From NCBI GenBank assembly GCA_902168105.1, contig CABHOY010000028.1, positions 1-64,000 on the forward strand: 64,000 bases of DNA, given 5' to 3'. Made by a program: the position numbers and the translations under genes. This document shows, piece by piece, positions 45,530 to 54,543 of this stretch. The stretch is from an uncultured Flavihumibacter sp. GTDB taxonomy: Bacteria > Bacteroidota > Bacteroidia > Chitinophagales > Chitinophagaceae. Below the pieces are notes generated by a model. That model saw only the letters and a list, made by a program, of their open reading frames with translations. It made no database searches and was not told where the DNA came from. Numbering within the stretch: position 1 is the stretch's first letter; each line of letters opens with the position of its first letter.

Positions 45530-46231
45530 TCAACCAGCGAAACAATAACCGCAGTTCTTTTCCTGTGCACGGCTAATAGCCCATATTCCGGATGGAACTA
45601 TTTGTATGCCTGGCAGGAGTCCTGCTATCCATTCCTTCTTTACTTCTTCGGCTTCAACTCCCATTTGCTGGGCTACTACGGCGCTGTAAACAGTTAATGC
45701 CATGTTACACACGCAGAACATTACACCGCTTGCCTGCAGTTCATTGATACCGATGTTAACATTGCCAACTCCCGGTACTTTAAAATCGCCTTCCTTAGGC
45801 TGCCAGAAGGGGTTTCTGGTAGCCGGAGCCTTTGTAAGCGGATCTTCTGCTTTAAATACTTCACCTAACTTATACTTCGCCCACAGCTCATCTTTCATCG
45901 CGTAGGGAATGGCGTCATGCCGCAATACCACTACCACACCACAATCCTTTTCGGGCACACCTGTCGCTTCATTGGTCAACAGGAATATTTTTGCCCATGC
46001 AAAAGGATATATAGCATGTGGCCGGGGCACGTCCAATACCAGGCGATGCTTTCCTTTGATGCTGTTGATCCAGGCATCGGGATCTTCTCCTCCCGAGGTA
46101 GTAACAGCAGGCGCTTCCGCATGTAATGGTAACGATGCGAATGAGGGTAAACCAAATGCAGTGGCACCCAGCATCATCTTACCCAGGAAATCACGACGGT
46201 TCGTGAACAGTTCATTGTCTGAATTTTCCAT
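45530..46231 (-). CDS. Tat-exported DsrE-like protein
   Basis: The 233-residue protein has a twin-arginine leader (NRRDFLGKMMLGATAFG). The mature domain (KHRLVLDVPRPHAIYPFAWAKIFLLTN, GVVVVLRHDAIPYAM, INELQASGVMFCVCNMAL, LLPGIQIVPSGIWAISRAQEKNCGYCF) resembles the DsrE/F-like fold. There the cysteine in GVMFCVCNMAL corresponds to the sulfur-carrying position of related carriers. It probably binds sulfur species in the periplasm and hands them to, or receives them from, the TsdA-like cytochrome encoded next. Confidence 0.7.
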   Translation of the reverse strand: MENSDNELFTNRRDFLGKMMLGATAFGLPSFASLPLHAEAPAVTTSGGEDPDAWINSIKGKHRLVLDVPRPHAIYPFAWAKIFLLTNEATGVPEKDCGVVVVLRHDAIPYAMKDELWAKYKLGEVFKAEDPLTKAPATRNPFWQPKEGDFKVPGVGNVNIGINELQASGVMFCVCNMALTVYSAVVAQQMGVEAEEVKKEWIAGLLPGIQIVPSGIWAISRAQEKNCGYCFAG

Positions 46232-46360
46232 ATGATCAGCATTTAGATATACGTGTGTTGTGGCATACCAATACCTGGCTGCTTTGGGGAACAGATTATA
46301 TCGGTTTTTCTGAAATAGGCCGGTTACATGTGAAGTGTAGGATCGATGTGATTAGCACAA

Positions 46361-46391
46361 CAAAAATAGGGAACTTTGATTAAACTATCAA
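46361..46391 (-). promoter_or_regulatory. Bacteroidota promoter of the DsrE-like/tsdA operon
   Basis: On the minus strand, TTG (46391-46389) and TATTTTTG (46368-46361) are separated by 20 bases. This fits the -33/-7 pattern and would leave a leader of about 120 bases. Confidence 0.5.
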
Positions 46392-46538
46392 TATTTTCAC
46401 AAATTGAGAAAACAATCTATCTATTTCAGTACTATTAACTTATGTAGTATTACATTGATCCCCTATGCGGGGTAAATAAGAGATATTGATCAGTCTGGGA
46501 TAACAACGTATAATCAATACAGGTAGTATAAAAAATAT
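46392..46538. other. Intergenic DNA between the tsdA promoter and the GH29 terminator
   Basis: AT-rich, no coding frame or known RNA seen. Confidence 0.4.
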
Positions 46539-46574
46539 CCGCAGGACTATATGTATGCCCACACAATCCTGCGG
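46539..46574 (-). terminator. Terminator of the GH29 gene
   Basis: The 8-bp GC-rich stem 46539-46546/46567-46574 has a 20-base loop. On the minus strand the stem is followed by ATATTTTTTAT. Confidence 0.7.
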
Positions 46575-46588
46575 GTGAATATTCACTT

Positions 46589-47932
46589 TTATTTGGCCCC
46601 ATCGATAGTGCTCTGTTTATAATTTGCACTTACCGGACGGTACCTGACGTTTTCAATCTTTATCACCACAGGATTAGGCCATTTCCTGTCCGTATAGAAG
46701 CGTTGTCCGTTCACGGCGCTGATCAGCAGCCCCACCGGTGTTGATTGCGAATAGATGCCGGCATCGAATCCTTCCTTATACTCGACCAGTTCACTGGCAT
46801 ACCCCAGGATGGACACTTTGGTTTTCGGCGTACCTTCCAGCGAACGGATCACCAGGTCTTTTCTCTCTCCGTATTTCCAGTCTTTCCCGCCGGGTACAAA
46901 TGCGTATACAGTACTGGTATCTTTCCCACGGGTGAACCATATGTTTCCCTCCCGTGCAACATTCCAGGGTCTTACTCCCTGTACAGACTCTCCGTTTGCC
47001 AGGTTCCAGAGCGCTAGTTCACGCAGCAGCGCTTCCTGTTCTATCTGTATCTCACCATCAGGTTTAGGCCCCACATTCAGTAACAGATTACCACCTTTTG
47101 CGCGGGTTTCGATCAACATATTGATCATTTCCGTTCCGGACTTCTGCGGGTCGTTGGTAGGCTTATATTGCCAGTCCGTCCCCATAGTAAAGCAGGCCTC
47201 CCAGGGCCCTGGCATAATCGCATCCGGCAGTTCCTGTTCTGGGGTGTGCATTTGTCCGCGGGTCACTACAATATCCGGCTGCAGTTCCCATGCATATTCC
47301 TTTAGTCCTTCGGCAGGACCATCAAAGAAAATAAAGTCGATCTTACCATAGTTGGTCAGCAGTTCTTTCAACTGCGACTTATCATAGGCCATCAGCCCGG
47401 GGTTCTTTTCAGGGAAATGTTGTGGTAACTGCATCCTGCCAATAGGCACCTTATGTTTGTAGAGATAATAGAAATCCTCTGGAGAATAATACACCCCTAT
47501 AGCGATCCCCTGCTTACGAAAAGCATCAAAGATTGCACGGGTCGCATCTTTCTTGAACGGTGTATTCATAATGTTAAAACTAGTCGTCTTAGTATCCCAC
47601 ATGCAAAATCCGGCATGATGCTTGGCAGTGAAGACGATATATTTCATACCTGCGAGTTTAGCAAGTACTGCCCAATCGTCGGGATTGAACTTATGGGGAT
47701 TGAAGGTTTTGGGCAATTCGGTAGTAAACCGTTCCAGATAATCATCTGAAGCACCTGCCATGGAGTGGCTGATCACAGCGCCGACCTGTACATCCAGGCT
47801 CCAGTGAATAAACATTCCCAGGCCGAGGTCCATAAACCATTTTTCTTTCGCGGGATCATTAGCCGTTTTCTGTGCATTAGCATTGATAAACATGACAAGG
47901 CAGCAAACTGCCGGTAAAATTCGTCTCAACAT
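46589..47932 (-). CDS. Alpha-L-fucosidase-like GH29 glycosidase
   Basis: The 447-residue protein has a signal peptide (ILPAVCCLVMFINANAQ). GH29 features: WFMDLGLGMFIHWSL, FNPDDWAVLAKLAGMKYIVFTAKHHAGFCMWDT, GVYYSPEDFYY, the nucleophile region IDFIFFDGP (D204) and GGNLLLNVGPKPDGEI. It should release alpha-L-fucose from glycans in the periplasm. The acid/base residue is not conserved in this family and cannot be named from sequence. The gene stands alone, outside a SusCD-type utilisation locus. Confidence 0.87.
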   Translation of the reverse strand: MLRRILPAVCCLVMFINANAQKTANDPAKEKWFMDLGLGMFIHWSLDVQVGAVISHSMAGASDDYLERFTTELPKTFNPHKFNPDDWAVLAKLAGMKYIVFTAKHHAGFCMWDTKTTSFNIMNTPFKKDATRAIFDAFRKQGIAIGVYYSPEDFYYLYKHKVPIGRMQLPQHFPEKNPGLMAYDKSQLKELLTNYGKIDFIFFDGPAEGLKEYAWELQPDIVVTRGQMHTPEQELPDAIMPGPWEACFTMGTDWQYKPTNDPQKSGTEMINMLIETRAKGGNLLLNVGPKPDGEIQIEQEALLRELALWNLANGESVQGVRPWNVAREGNIWFTRGKDTSTVYAFVPGGKDWKYGERKDLVIRSLEGTPKTKVSILGYASELVEYKEGFDAGIYSQSTPVGLLISAVNGQRFYTDRKWPNPVVIKIENVRYRPVSANYKQSTIDGAK

Positions 47933-48079
47933 ATTTCGTTCACTTTTGCATGAATGCTAATAATACACAGAAATACCAGCAAATACAAGCAAATTAGGGT
48001 GTACGGATGGGGGTTGTGACAGGGATGTCCGTTACTTATAAAGCTGGAGGGATTTTAGTGCATATACAACTAAAATACA

Positions 48080-48112
48080 TTGCGTTATATTAATTTTTAA
48101 TTTGTATTTTTG
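48080..48112 (+). promoter_or_regulatory. Bacteroidota promoter close to the acyltransferase start
   Basis: TTG (48080-48082) and TATTTTTG (48105-48112) are spaced by 22 bases. The -7 box ends only 5 bases before the ATG at 48118, so the transcript may be almost leaderless. Confidence 0.5.
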
Positions 48113-48117
48113 GGCCA

Positions 48118-49023
48118 ATGCTGACTTATTATATCGTATTACCATTTATCTATCTTATATCCCTATTACCGTTCCCGTTATTTTACGGTGTCTGTGATAT
48201 AATGTTCCTTTTGCTTTATTATGTAATAGGTTATCGTAAAAAGGTAGTACTTCAAAACCTGCAAAACGCATTTCCGGAAAAATCAGCGAAGGAGATCGAA
48301 CAGATCCGCCGCCGTTTTTACCGCTATTTCTGCGACCTGCTGCTGGAAACTTTTAAGACGCTGACCATCTCCCGGAAGGCAGCGATCAGGCGTTGTAAAC
48401 TGACACCTGAAGCACAGTCCCTGTTTGACCAGTTGGCAGCCGAAAACAGAAGCATTATGATAGTAATGGGTCATTATGGCAACTGGGAATGGGCGGGCAA
48501 TACTTTTAGCCTGCAGGGCAAACATCATCTCTACGTGGTATACCACCCACTCAGCAATAAATATTTCAATGGTCTGATGTACCGCATGCGTACCCGTTTC
48601 GGTACAGGTCTTATCAGCATGAAGGATACTTTCCGTGACATGGTCGCCCATAAAAATGAGCTGGACGCCACCGCATTTATCGCCGACCAGACACCGGCGC
48701 CGAACAGCGCCTACTGGACAAACTTCCTGAACCAGGATACGCCGGTTTTCCAGGGAACCGAAAAGATCGCCCGTAAAATGAATTACCCGGTGGTATATGT
48801 ACGGGTACAGCGTGTTAAACGTGGATATTACGAAATTTCAGCACGTACCCTGTTTGACCAGCCGGCATCCACCAAAGATGGTGAGATCACCACGGCCCAT
48901 ACACACGCGCTGGAACAGGACATCTGCGCACATCCGGAATTCTGGTTATGGAGCCACCGGAGGTGGAAACACAAACGTCCGGAACCTGCCAGACAAACAG
49001 CTGTCGAGGCAGCCGCCGTCTGA
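48118..49023 (+). CDS. LpxL/HtrB-like lysophospholipid/lipid A acyltransferase
   Basis: The 301-residue protein has an N-terminal membrane segment (YIVLPFIYLISLLPFPLFYGVCDIMFLL). The acyltransferase motif is HYGNWEW (the H(X4)E site), with later blocks FIADQTPAP, PVFQGTEKIARKM, VVYVRVQRVKRGYYE and LWSHRRWKHKRP. This fits enzymes that add secondary acyl chains to lipid A or related lipids at the inner membrane. It is followed 44 bases later by a fatty acid desaturase gene in the same direction, which suggests joint membrane-lipid tailoring. Confidence 0.85.
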   Translation: MLTYYIVLPFIYLISLLPFPLFYGVCDIMFLLLYYVIGYRKKVVLQNLQNAFPEKSAKEIEQIRRRFYRYFCDLLLETFKTLTISRKAAIRRCKLTPEAQSLFDQLAAENRSIMIVMGHYGNWEWAGNTFSLQGKHHLYVVYHPLSNKYFNGLMYRMRTRFGTGLISMKDTFRDMVAHKNELDATAFIADQTPAPNSAYWTNFLNQDTPVFQGTEKIARKMNYPVVYVRVQRVKRGYYEISARTLFDQPASTKDGEITTAHTHALEQDICAHPEFWLWSHRRWKHKRPEPARQTAVEAAAV

Positions 49024-49067
49024 TTATCAATACACTATCCAACATAGATTTTTTACTTACAGAACCA

Positions 49068-50078
49068 ATGCTAACCGGAAAACAACTGATCCTTGCCACA
49101 AAACCTTTTGCAAAAGAAACCCGTTGGAAAAGCTGGTATTATACCTGTTCCACCGCGGTTATCCTGGCAGGACTTTTTGCAGGGACCGCCTTTCTTCCCT
49201 GGCTACTTTTGCGTATTCTCTGCAGTATACTGACAGGGTTGGTGATCGTCCGTATGTTCGTGATCTACCACGATTATCAGCATCACACCATCCTTTATCA
49301 GTCAAAGACTGCAAAAGTACTTTTCAGCGCCTTCGGCGTCTTTATTCTGGCTCCTGCCAGCATATGGAAACGCTCGCATGACTATCATCATGCGCACAAT
49401 TCCAAGCTGTTTACAGCCAGTATAGGTTCCTTTCCGATCATGACGCAGCAGAAGTTCCTGGAGTCCACTCCTGCCGAAAGACGTTCCTACCTGGCGGCCC
49501 GGCACCCGGTAACCATTATGTTCGGGTATTTCAGCATGTTTATGATAGGAATGTGTGTACGTTCATTTAGAAGCAGCCCTTCCAGGCATATCGACTCCCT
49601 GATAGCACTAATCCTTCATTTTGCAGCAGGTACACTGCTGTTTGTTTATATGGGCTGGCTCAGCCTCTTACTACTGCTGATCGTCCCATTTTTCATCGCC
49701 TGCGGTATTGGAGCTTATCTCTTTTACGCACAGCACAACTTCCCCGGAGTAACTTTCAGGGATAAAGAAGGCTGGTGCCATGACAATGCGGCTATGGCTT
49801 CCTCAAGTTACATGAAAACCAATGCCTTCTGGAATTGGGTGACTGGAAATATCGGTTATCATCATATTCACCACCTGAACTCCCGTATTCCATTTTACCG
49901 CCTGCCTGAAACAATGGCGGCAATTCCCGAATTACAGCAGGCTAAAACAACGTCTTTTTCTCCGAAAGCGATCGCCGCCTGTCTGAAATTGAAGATATGG
50001 AGCCCGGAGGCAAATAAAATGATCCCTCTCAGCCAGTTACAGACCCGCCCCGTGCCGGTGCGTGCAGTGGCAGTTTAG
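49068..50078 (+). CDS. Membrane fatty acid desaturase
   Basis: The ATG at 49068 is chosen (the frame extends to 48948 inside the acyltransferase gene). The 336-residue protein shows three histidine boxes, HDYQHH, HDYHHAHN and YHHIHH, which hold the di-iron centre, and about four membrane spans between them. It should introduce a double bond into fatty acyl chains, O2-dependent and needing an electron donor. Position and acceptor are unknown. It probably forms an operon with the acyltransferase gene, which is 44 bases upstream. Confidence 0.85.
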   Translation: MLTGKQLILATKPFAKETRWKSWYYTCSTAVILAGLFAGTAFLPWLLLRILCSILTGLVIVRMFVIYHDYQHHTILYQSKTAKVLFSAFGVFILAPASIWKRSHDYHHAHNSKLFTASIGSFPIMTQQKFLESTPAERRSYLAARHPVTIMFGYFSMFMIGMCVRSFRSSPSRHIDSLIALILHFAAGTLLFVYMGWLSLLLLLIVPFFIACGIGAYLFYAQHNFPGVTFRDKEGWCHDNAAMASSSYMKTNAFWNWVTGNIGYHHIHHLNSRIPFYRLPETMAAIPELQQAKTTSFSPKAIAACLKLKIWSPEANKMIPLSQLQTRPVPVRAVAV

Positions 50079-50106
50079 TACCCATACTATACAGGATCAA
50101 ATACAG

Positions 50107-50204
50107 GCTTTATACCGCTTAGAGTGTAAAGCCAATCCTGATCCTTACTATAAAAACTGTAAAGTTTTTCTGAATTAAGACAATTACAAGCTTTATACCG
50201 CTTA
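50107..50204 (+). repeat. Direct repeat of 15 bases flanking the palindrome start
   Basis: GCTTTATACCGCTTA occurs at 50107-50121 and again at 50190-50204, where the second copy runs into the left arm of the palindrome. Confidence 0.7.
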
Positions 50205-50301
50205 TATATCGCTTAGATACCGCTAATCCTACGTTAATCTTACGTTCATGAACGTAAGATTAACGTAGGATTAGCGGTATCTAAGCGATATATAAGCGGT
50301 A
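50196..50301. repeat. 106-bp perfect palindrome
   Basis: Two 53-base arms pair without mismatch and without a loop (centre at 50248/50249). Each arm is itself a series of related units about 11 bases long (TACCGCTTATA, TATCGCTTAGA, TACCGCTAATC, CTACGTTAATC). It lies between the desaturase gene and the C25-like gene, both on the plus strand. An RNA copy would form a very stable hairpin. Confidence 0.9.
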
Positions 50302-50483
50302 ATTGAACGAATATTTAATGAGTCCTGAAAAAGTTTACACCCGACAAAAAGTGTCAATCTATTTCAGGACCAAACATCCCCTGATTTCCTTCTTACACTC
50401 CACCCCTGCGGCACACTTTCTTTTCACGTATAAATACGCCGAATTCGCGTATTTCCTACCTAACCGGTTCCCTTTCAGCATCT

Positions 50484-50491
50484 TAACTTTG
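50484..50491 (+). promoter_or_regulatory. -7 promoter element TAACTTTG of the C25-like gene
   Basis: An exact TAnnTTTG match 32 bases before the ATG at 50524. No clear -33 TTG. It lies downstream of the palindrome, so this gene can be transcribed independently of the desaturase. Confidence 0.5.
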
Positions 50492-50523
50492 TTCTCATCG
50501 TTAACAACCAAAAGAACCCCAAA

Positions 50524-52197
50524 ATGTCTAAAGAGAAGAAAAACCAGGTATTGGCGGATGAAAAGCAGGCGCTTACCGACCTGCAACATATCCGCACACA
50601 AGTTGTACAGGACAGGACCATCTTCAACCTCGAAGCTGTGGGCCGTAACTACAAACTCGGACAAGCGTATAAAAGCGTCCGTAACCTGAAACTGACTGAT
50701 AAAGAGAATATACAACTGCAAACCTATAGCGATTACCTCCTGCATTATAAGAAGTTTCTGGACCTGACACCACTGATAGAAGAAAAGCCCCGGCCTTCTT
50801 TCCCTGCCGGAGAAAGCTATTTTAACACCTATAACAGGCTCCGGTTTACCCGTGGAAAGGTATTGGTGATGGTACATGCAGATATCTATACACAGGTGAA
50901 AGACCGTATTGACCGTTATGTGCTTGACCTCGGCCGGGATGGTTTCTGGGCTACGATCCACGTGGTAAAAGGTGGCAAACCTGCCTATATCCGGAATTAC
51001 ATCCGCGACAAAGCGCCGGCGGGCGTCGTAATGGTAGGTGCTATTCCTGTGGCCTGGTTTGAAATGGACGACGATTTTTACGGCGCACATTCCGAATTCC
51101 CCTGCGATCTGTTTTACATGGACACCAACGGTACCTGGACAGATGCTGACGGAGATGGAAAATACAATGCCGTAAGTGGCGATGTTACACCGGAAATCTG
51201 GGTAGGACGCATCTGGACGCCAACTTCAGGTGGCAATGATGTAGCCCTGATCAATAACTATTTTGACCGTAATCACTTGTTCCGTATTGGCTCACTGGGT
51301 CACTCCCGTTCAGCGTTGGCATATGTGGAAGACGACTGGACTGGTTTTGATGATTGTGAGATGGACCTGATGACCCCTTCTGCCTATATCACCAAATACA
51401 CCAACCCTGACATTACGGATGCCGACCTGTATAAGACCGAAATTAACAGGGCCCGCTCCTTCGTACAATTGTGTTCACACTCATCTCCGCATGTTCACTC
51501 TTTCCGTGTTCCTGCAGAAGGTACTACAGAATGGATCGACAGGTCCTATTTCAGAGATGAGCGTTGCCCTAACGCCAATTTCTTTAACCTCTTCTGTTGC
51601 AGTACGGCGCGCTTTACAGAAAATGACTATCTCGGTGGCTGGTACATTTTTGACAAGACCGGCGGAGAAACAAATATGGGATTAACTGTTGTGGGCAGTA
51701 CTAAAACAGGCTCCATGCTTTTCTTTGCAGATTTTTACGAGCCTATTGGCAAAGGTAGTTGCATAGGTACGGCGCTGACAGAATGGTGGCAGGCCCGTGG
51801 TGCAGGTCATGACCTCGGGGAAAGACAATGGTTCTATGGCATGAGCATTTTAGGAGATCCTACATTGACCTGGTGGAAAGGTGCGGTACCAAGACTACAG
51901 GAACCAGTTAACGGATCGGTATTCAATCACTATCCACGGACAATGACCTTCCGCTGGGCGCCGGTGAATATACCCGGAGTTACTTATTCTCTGGAAGTAG
52001 ACGCCTTTGGCGCAGTTAATGCTGGTCAGTGGGCCGCACAGTCATTCCGCAGTTTTGGCGTATACCACAACATTACAGGAACTTCCTTCAATCACAATTT
52101 CGTTGGCGCACAACCCGGACGCTGGCGGGTAAGGGCAAAAGTGGGCGACCGCTATTGCTCCTGGTCCGAATGGTCCTATTTCCGATTCACCATCTGA
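50524..52197 (+). CDS. Gingipain-like (C25) cysteine peptidase without signal peptide
   Basis: The 557-residue protein starts with charged helices (SKEKKNQVLADEKQALTDL) and shows no signal peptide or membrane span. Residues about 110-460 resemble the C25 fold: GRDGFWATIHVVKGGK, VVMVGAIPVAWF, TPEIWVGRIWTP, CSHSSPHVHSF (candidate catalytic His319/323) and NFFNLFCCSTARF (candidate Cys358/359), then GMSILGDPTLTWW. The C-terminal 95 residues look like a fibronectin-type domain (MTFRWAPVNIPGVTYSLEVDA, RWRVRAKVGDRYCSWSEW). Gingipains are secreted through T9SS, but this protein has no sorting domain. It may act in the cytoplasm or be exported by an unusual route. Confidence 0.7.
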   Translation: MSKEKKNQVLADEKQALTDLQHIRTQVVQDRTIFNLEAVGRNYKLGQAYKSVRNLKLTDKENIQLQTYSDYLLHYKKFLDLTPLIEEKPRPSFPAGESYFNTYNRLRFTRGKVLVMVHADIYTQVKDRIDRYVLDLGRDGFWATIHVVKGGKPAYIRNYIRDKAPAGVVMVGAIPVAWFEMDDDFYGAHSEFPCDLFYMDTNGTWTDADGDGKYNAVSGDVTPEIWVGRIWTPTSGGNDVALINNYFDRNHLFRIGSLGHSRSALAYVEDDWTGFDDCEMDLMTPSAYITKYTNPDITDADLYKTEINRARSFVQLCSHSSPHVHSFRVPAEGTTEWIDRSYFRDERCPNANFFNLFCCSTARFTENDYLGGWYIFDKTGGETNMGLTVVGSTKTGSMLFFADFYEPIGKGSCIGTALTEWWQARGAGHDLGERQWFYGMSILGDPTLTWWKGAVPRLQEPVNGSVFNHYPRTMTFRWAPVNIPGVTYSLEVDAFGAVNAGQWAAQSFRSFGVYHNITGTSFNHNFVGAQPGRWRVRAKVGDRYCSWSEWSYFRFTI

Positions 52198-52223
52198 TAA
52201 TCACCACAAAGCAGGCAAATGCC

Positions 52224-52255
52224 GGGTGGCCGTTCCACAATTGGAACGGTCACCC
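52224..52255. terminator. Bidirectional terminator
   Basis: The 13-bp arms 52224-52236 and 52243-52255 (one G-T pair) separate the convergent C25-like and membrane genes. Confidence 0.75.
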
Positions 52256-52256
52256 T

Positions 52257-53426
52257 TTAATAATCGCCCGAAGCGCCACCACCACCACCTGAACCACCAC
52301 CAAACTGCATTTGGTCAGGACGTGGTGTAGCAGCATGGCTCATGGTTTGCGCTATTATCAGTGATTCTACCTGCATCGCTTCCATTGCATGCCTTTCGTC
52401 TGATGACGCTGCAGTAAAACCGTGACGTGGTTCTTTCAGATAACGGATCAATCCATAAGCGATGCCGATCATTACAATACCACCCAGCGTCATTGCTACT
52501 TCAATCGGCGCGACACTATGATAATAACGAATAGTATACACCATAGCGGCAATCAGTAACAAGCCAACGCACATCAATATCCTGTCTTTTTTCCGGATAC
52601 CTGCGTAAATATATACCAGAGGCAATGCCACTGTCAGTATCCAGAAGATCCATCCTCCAGGAATGCCTTGCCCGGGTTGCAGGTCCATATGGAACATTTC
52701 ACTACTCACTTCTCTCACTACAAAATAATTCCCTCCCAGGTACAGGGTGATCAATGCACAAACCTGCAACATCTGCAGGCATCTTTTATAATGCCGGTAT
52801 GTATGTATCGTTGTCAGCTTCACTGATTGAAAATATACACCCGCTGAAGTTACAATCACCATAAACGGAGTGATCACCCTTGCCATACCACCACCGCTTT
52901 CACAGATTGAAAAAACCAGTCCAAGCAGGGACAAATGAGCAACGATGATCATGCTGACATCAGCGAAGCGTAATACAAAGAAGATGGATAAGATCAGGGC
53001 TACAAAACACCATACCCAGCCGGGAGCATCAAGGTCTGTCGCCACTCCCAGTCCGGAAAGGATGCCGATGCCTGCGGCCCATAACAGGGCAGCATCAGCT
53101 CCTGATTTAAAGTGTTTCTTTTCCCGCACCATAAATTCTGCCAAAGCATAAGCACCGGCTCCAAAAATGAAACACAAGACACCCATCGCCGCCTCCCCTC
53201 CTGCGTTAAACATCAGCGCAAATAGCCCGAAAGAAAACATCAGGATAATGATCGTCAGAATAAAAATGCCAATGCGCATATATGGATTAGGCATATAGAG
53301 ATCTACCGGACAGGCAGCTACGACAGCCTGATACTCTTCCGGTGTGAGACAGCTAGTGTCCCTTGCTTTTTCAGCCTGTTCCTGTACATTCAGGTTATCT
53401 AACGTCTGGCTATTATATGCGATCAT
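52257..53426 (-). CDS. Multi-span membrane protein, partner of the DUF2157 protein
   Basis: The 389-residue protein has an N-terminal soluble part (DTSCLTPEEYQAVVAAC), about ten hydrophobic spans and a soluble tail ending in a glycine-rich stretch (MQFGGGSGGGGGASGDY). I recognise no firm family; similar proteins accompany DUF2157 proteins in Bacteroidota. Its ATG overlaps the stop of the upstream gene (ATGA), so the two are translationally coupled and probably form one membrane complex. Function unknown. Confidence 0.6.
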   Translation of the reverse strand: MIAYNSQTLDNLNVQEQAEKARDTSCLTPEEYQAVVAACPVDLYMPNPYMRIGIFILTIIILMFSFGLFALMFNAGGEAAMGVLCFIFGAGAYALAEFMVREKKHFKSGADAALLWAAGIGILSGLGVATDLDAPGWVWCFVALILSIFFVLRFADVSMIIVAHLSLLGLVFSICESGGGMARVITPFMVIVTSAGVYFQSVKLTTIHTYRHYKRCLQMLQVCALITLYLGGNYFVVREVSSEMFHMDLQPGQGIPGGWIFWILTVALPLVYIYAGIRKKDRILMCVGLLLIAAMVYTIRYYHSVAPIEVAMTLGGIVMIGIAYGLIRYLKEPRHGFTAASSDERHAMEAMQVESLIIAQTMSHAATPRPDQMQFGGGSGGGGGASGDY

Positions 53427-54400
53427 GCTTTTTTCAGTTTTTTATTGAGGTTAATCAGTAATAGAATAGCGCCTATTCCAGACACGATAAAATATAACAG
53501 GCCGGCATAGATACTGCCTTCATCGCCAACTTCTATCAACAATCGCACTATCATAAAACTCAGTCCTATGTATGCATATAAAGTAATGATCAATACGAAA
53601 TAAAAGGAGCGCTGCTTTATTGCATAGAAATAAAAAAAAACTACGGCAGCCACGAGCAACAGGAACCATAACCCGTACGGACCATCATAAGCCGTAAACA
53701 TTCCGGCAAGATTTGCAATAAGAAAAATATGCGTCCCAAAATTGCTATAGGTGAACGCAAAGTGGGCTTTGAAGTTTGACTTGTAACTCAGCAGCGCGAC
53801 ACCTATCAGTAAAGCGCCCAACAGCAATCCGGTGTATATCAGCGTTTGGCTGGAAAAGTCGTTCGAGCTTAGTAACTGAAGTGGTGTTACCGTCACTCCC
53901 ATCCAGGCAGCCAGGTTGGTAATACCCATACTCAACACGCCCAGATGATCGAAGTAATAAGCGGAGAAAAACAATACCAGCATCGGGATAAAAGTGGCAG
54001 CTCCGTACCTGGTACCAAATACATTGTACTGTACCTGCAGATAAGTGATAAAGGTGAGCAGCAACAAACATCCCAGCAATAGTATATAATCGAAAAAGCC
54101 ATTTGGAGCCGGCACCCTCTCACGGGAGAAAGGTAACTTATGATGTAAGCTATAATAAAAACAACCGCCACACGCCAATGCTATCGCCCCCAGGATGGCC
54201 TGATGACCTATCGTGTCTATGTTTTTATATATCAGTATTCCCAAGCCTCCGCTCAGTAGTAAAACGCCCAGGTACAGGATGGTCTTAAGCTCCCAGTGTA
54301 CAGAGAAAAGCCTGCTGGCTGTGATGGTGCGTACTTTTTCTGCTGATTCAGCTGAAATAGTCCCCTCTTTTTGAAGTCGTTCAAACAATTCAATATCCAT
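53423..54400 (-). CDS. DUF2157-family membrane protein
   Basis: The 325-residue protein opens with a soluble segment typical of DUF2157 (ELFERLQKEGTISAESAEKV) and continues with about ten membrane spans (TILYLGVLLLSGGLGILIYKN, ILGAIALACGGCFYYSL). It ends in a basic tail. Family function is unknown. It is the first gene of a two-gene operon with the membrane gene at 52257. Confidence 0.7.
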   Translation of the reverse strand: MDIELFERLQKEGTISAESAEKVRTITASRLFSVHWELKTILYLGVLLLSGGLGILIYKNIDTIGHQAILGAIALACGGCFYYSLHHKLPFSRERVPAPNGFFDYILLLGCLLLLTFITYLQVQYNVFGTRYGAATFIPMLVLFFSAYYFDHLGVLSMGITNLAAWMGVTVTPLQLLSSNDFSSQTLIYTGLLLGALLIGVALLSYKSNFKAHFAFTYSNFGTHIFLIANLAGMFTAYDGPYGLWFLLLVAAVVFFYFYAIKQRSFYFVLIITLYAYIGLSFMIVRLLIEVGDEGSIYAGLLYFIVSGIGAILLLINLNKKLKKA

Positions 54401-54543
54401 AACATTCGAAATGATGCGAAAAAGTATAACAATAAATTCACATCAACAAGCTATAATACTAAAATGCCTGTTTTCAGCTACCCGGACCTCCTGCCCGGAT
54501 ACTTTATGCACGGACCACCTGCTGCCAGCAAGCCTTCCTGTTG

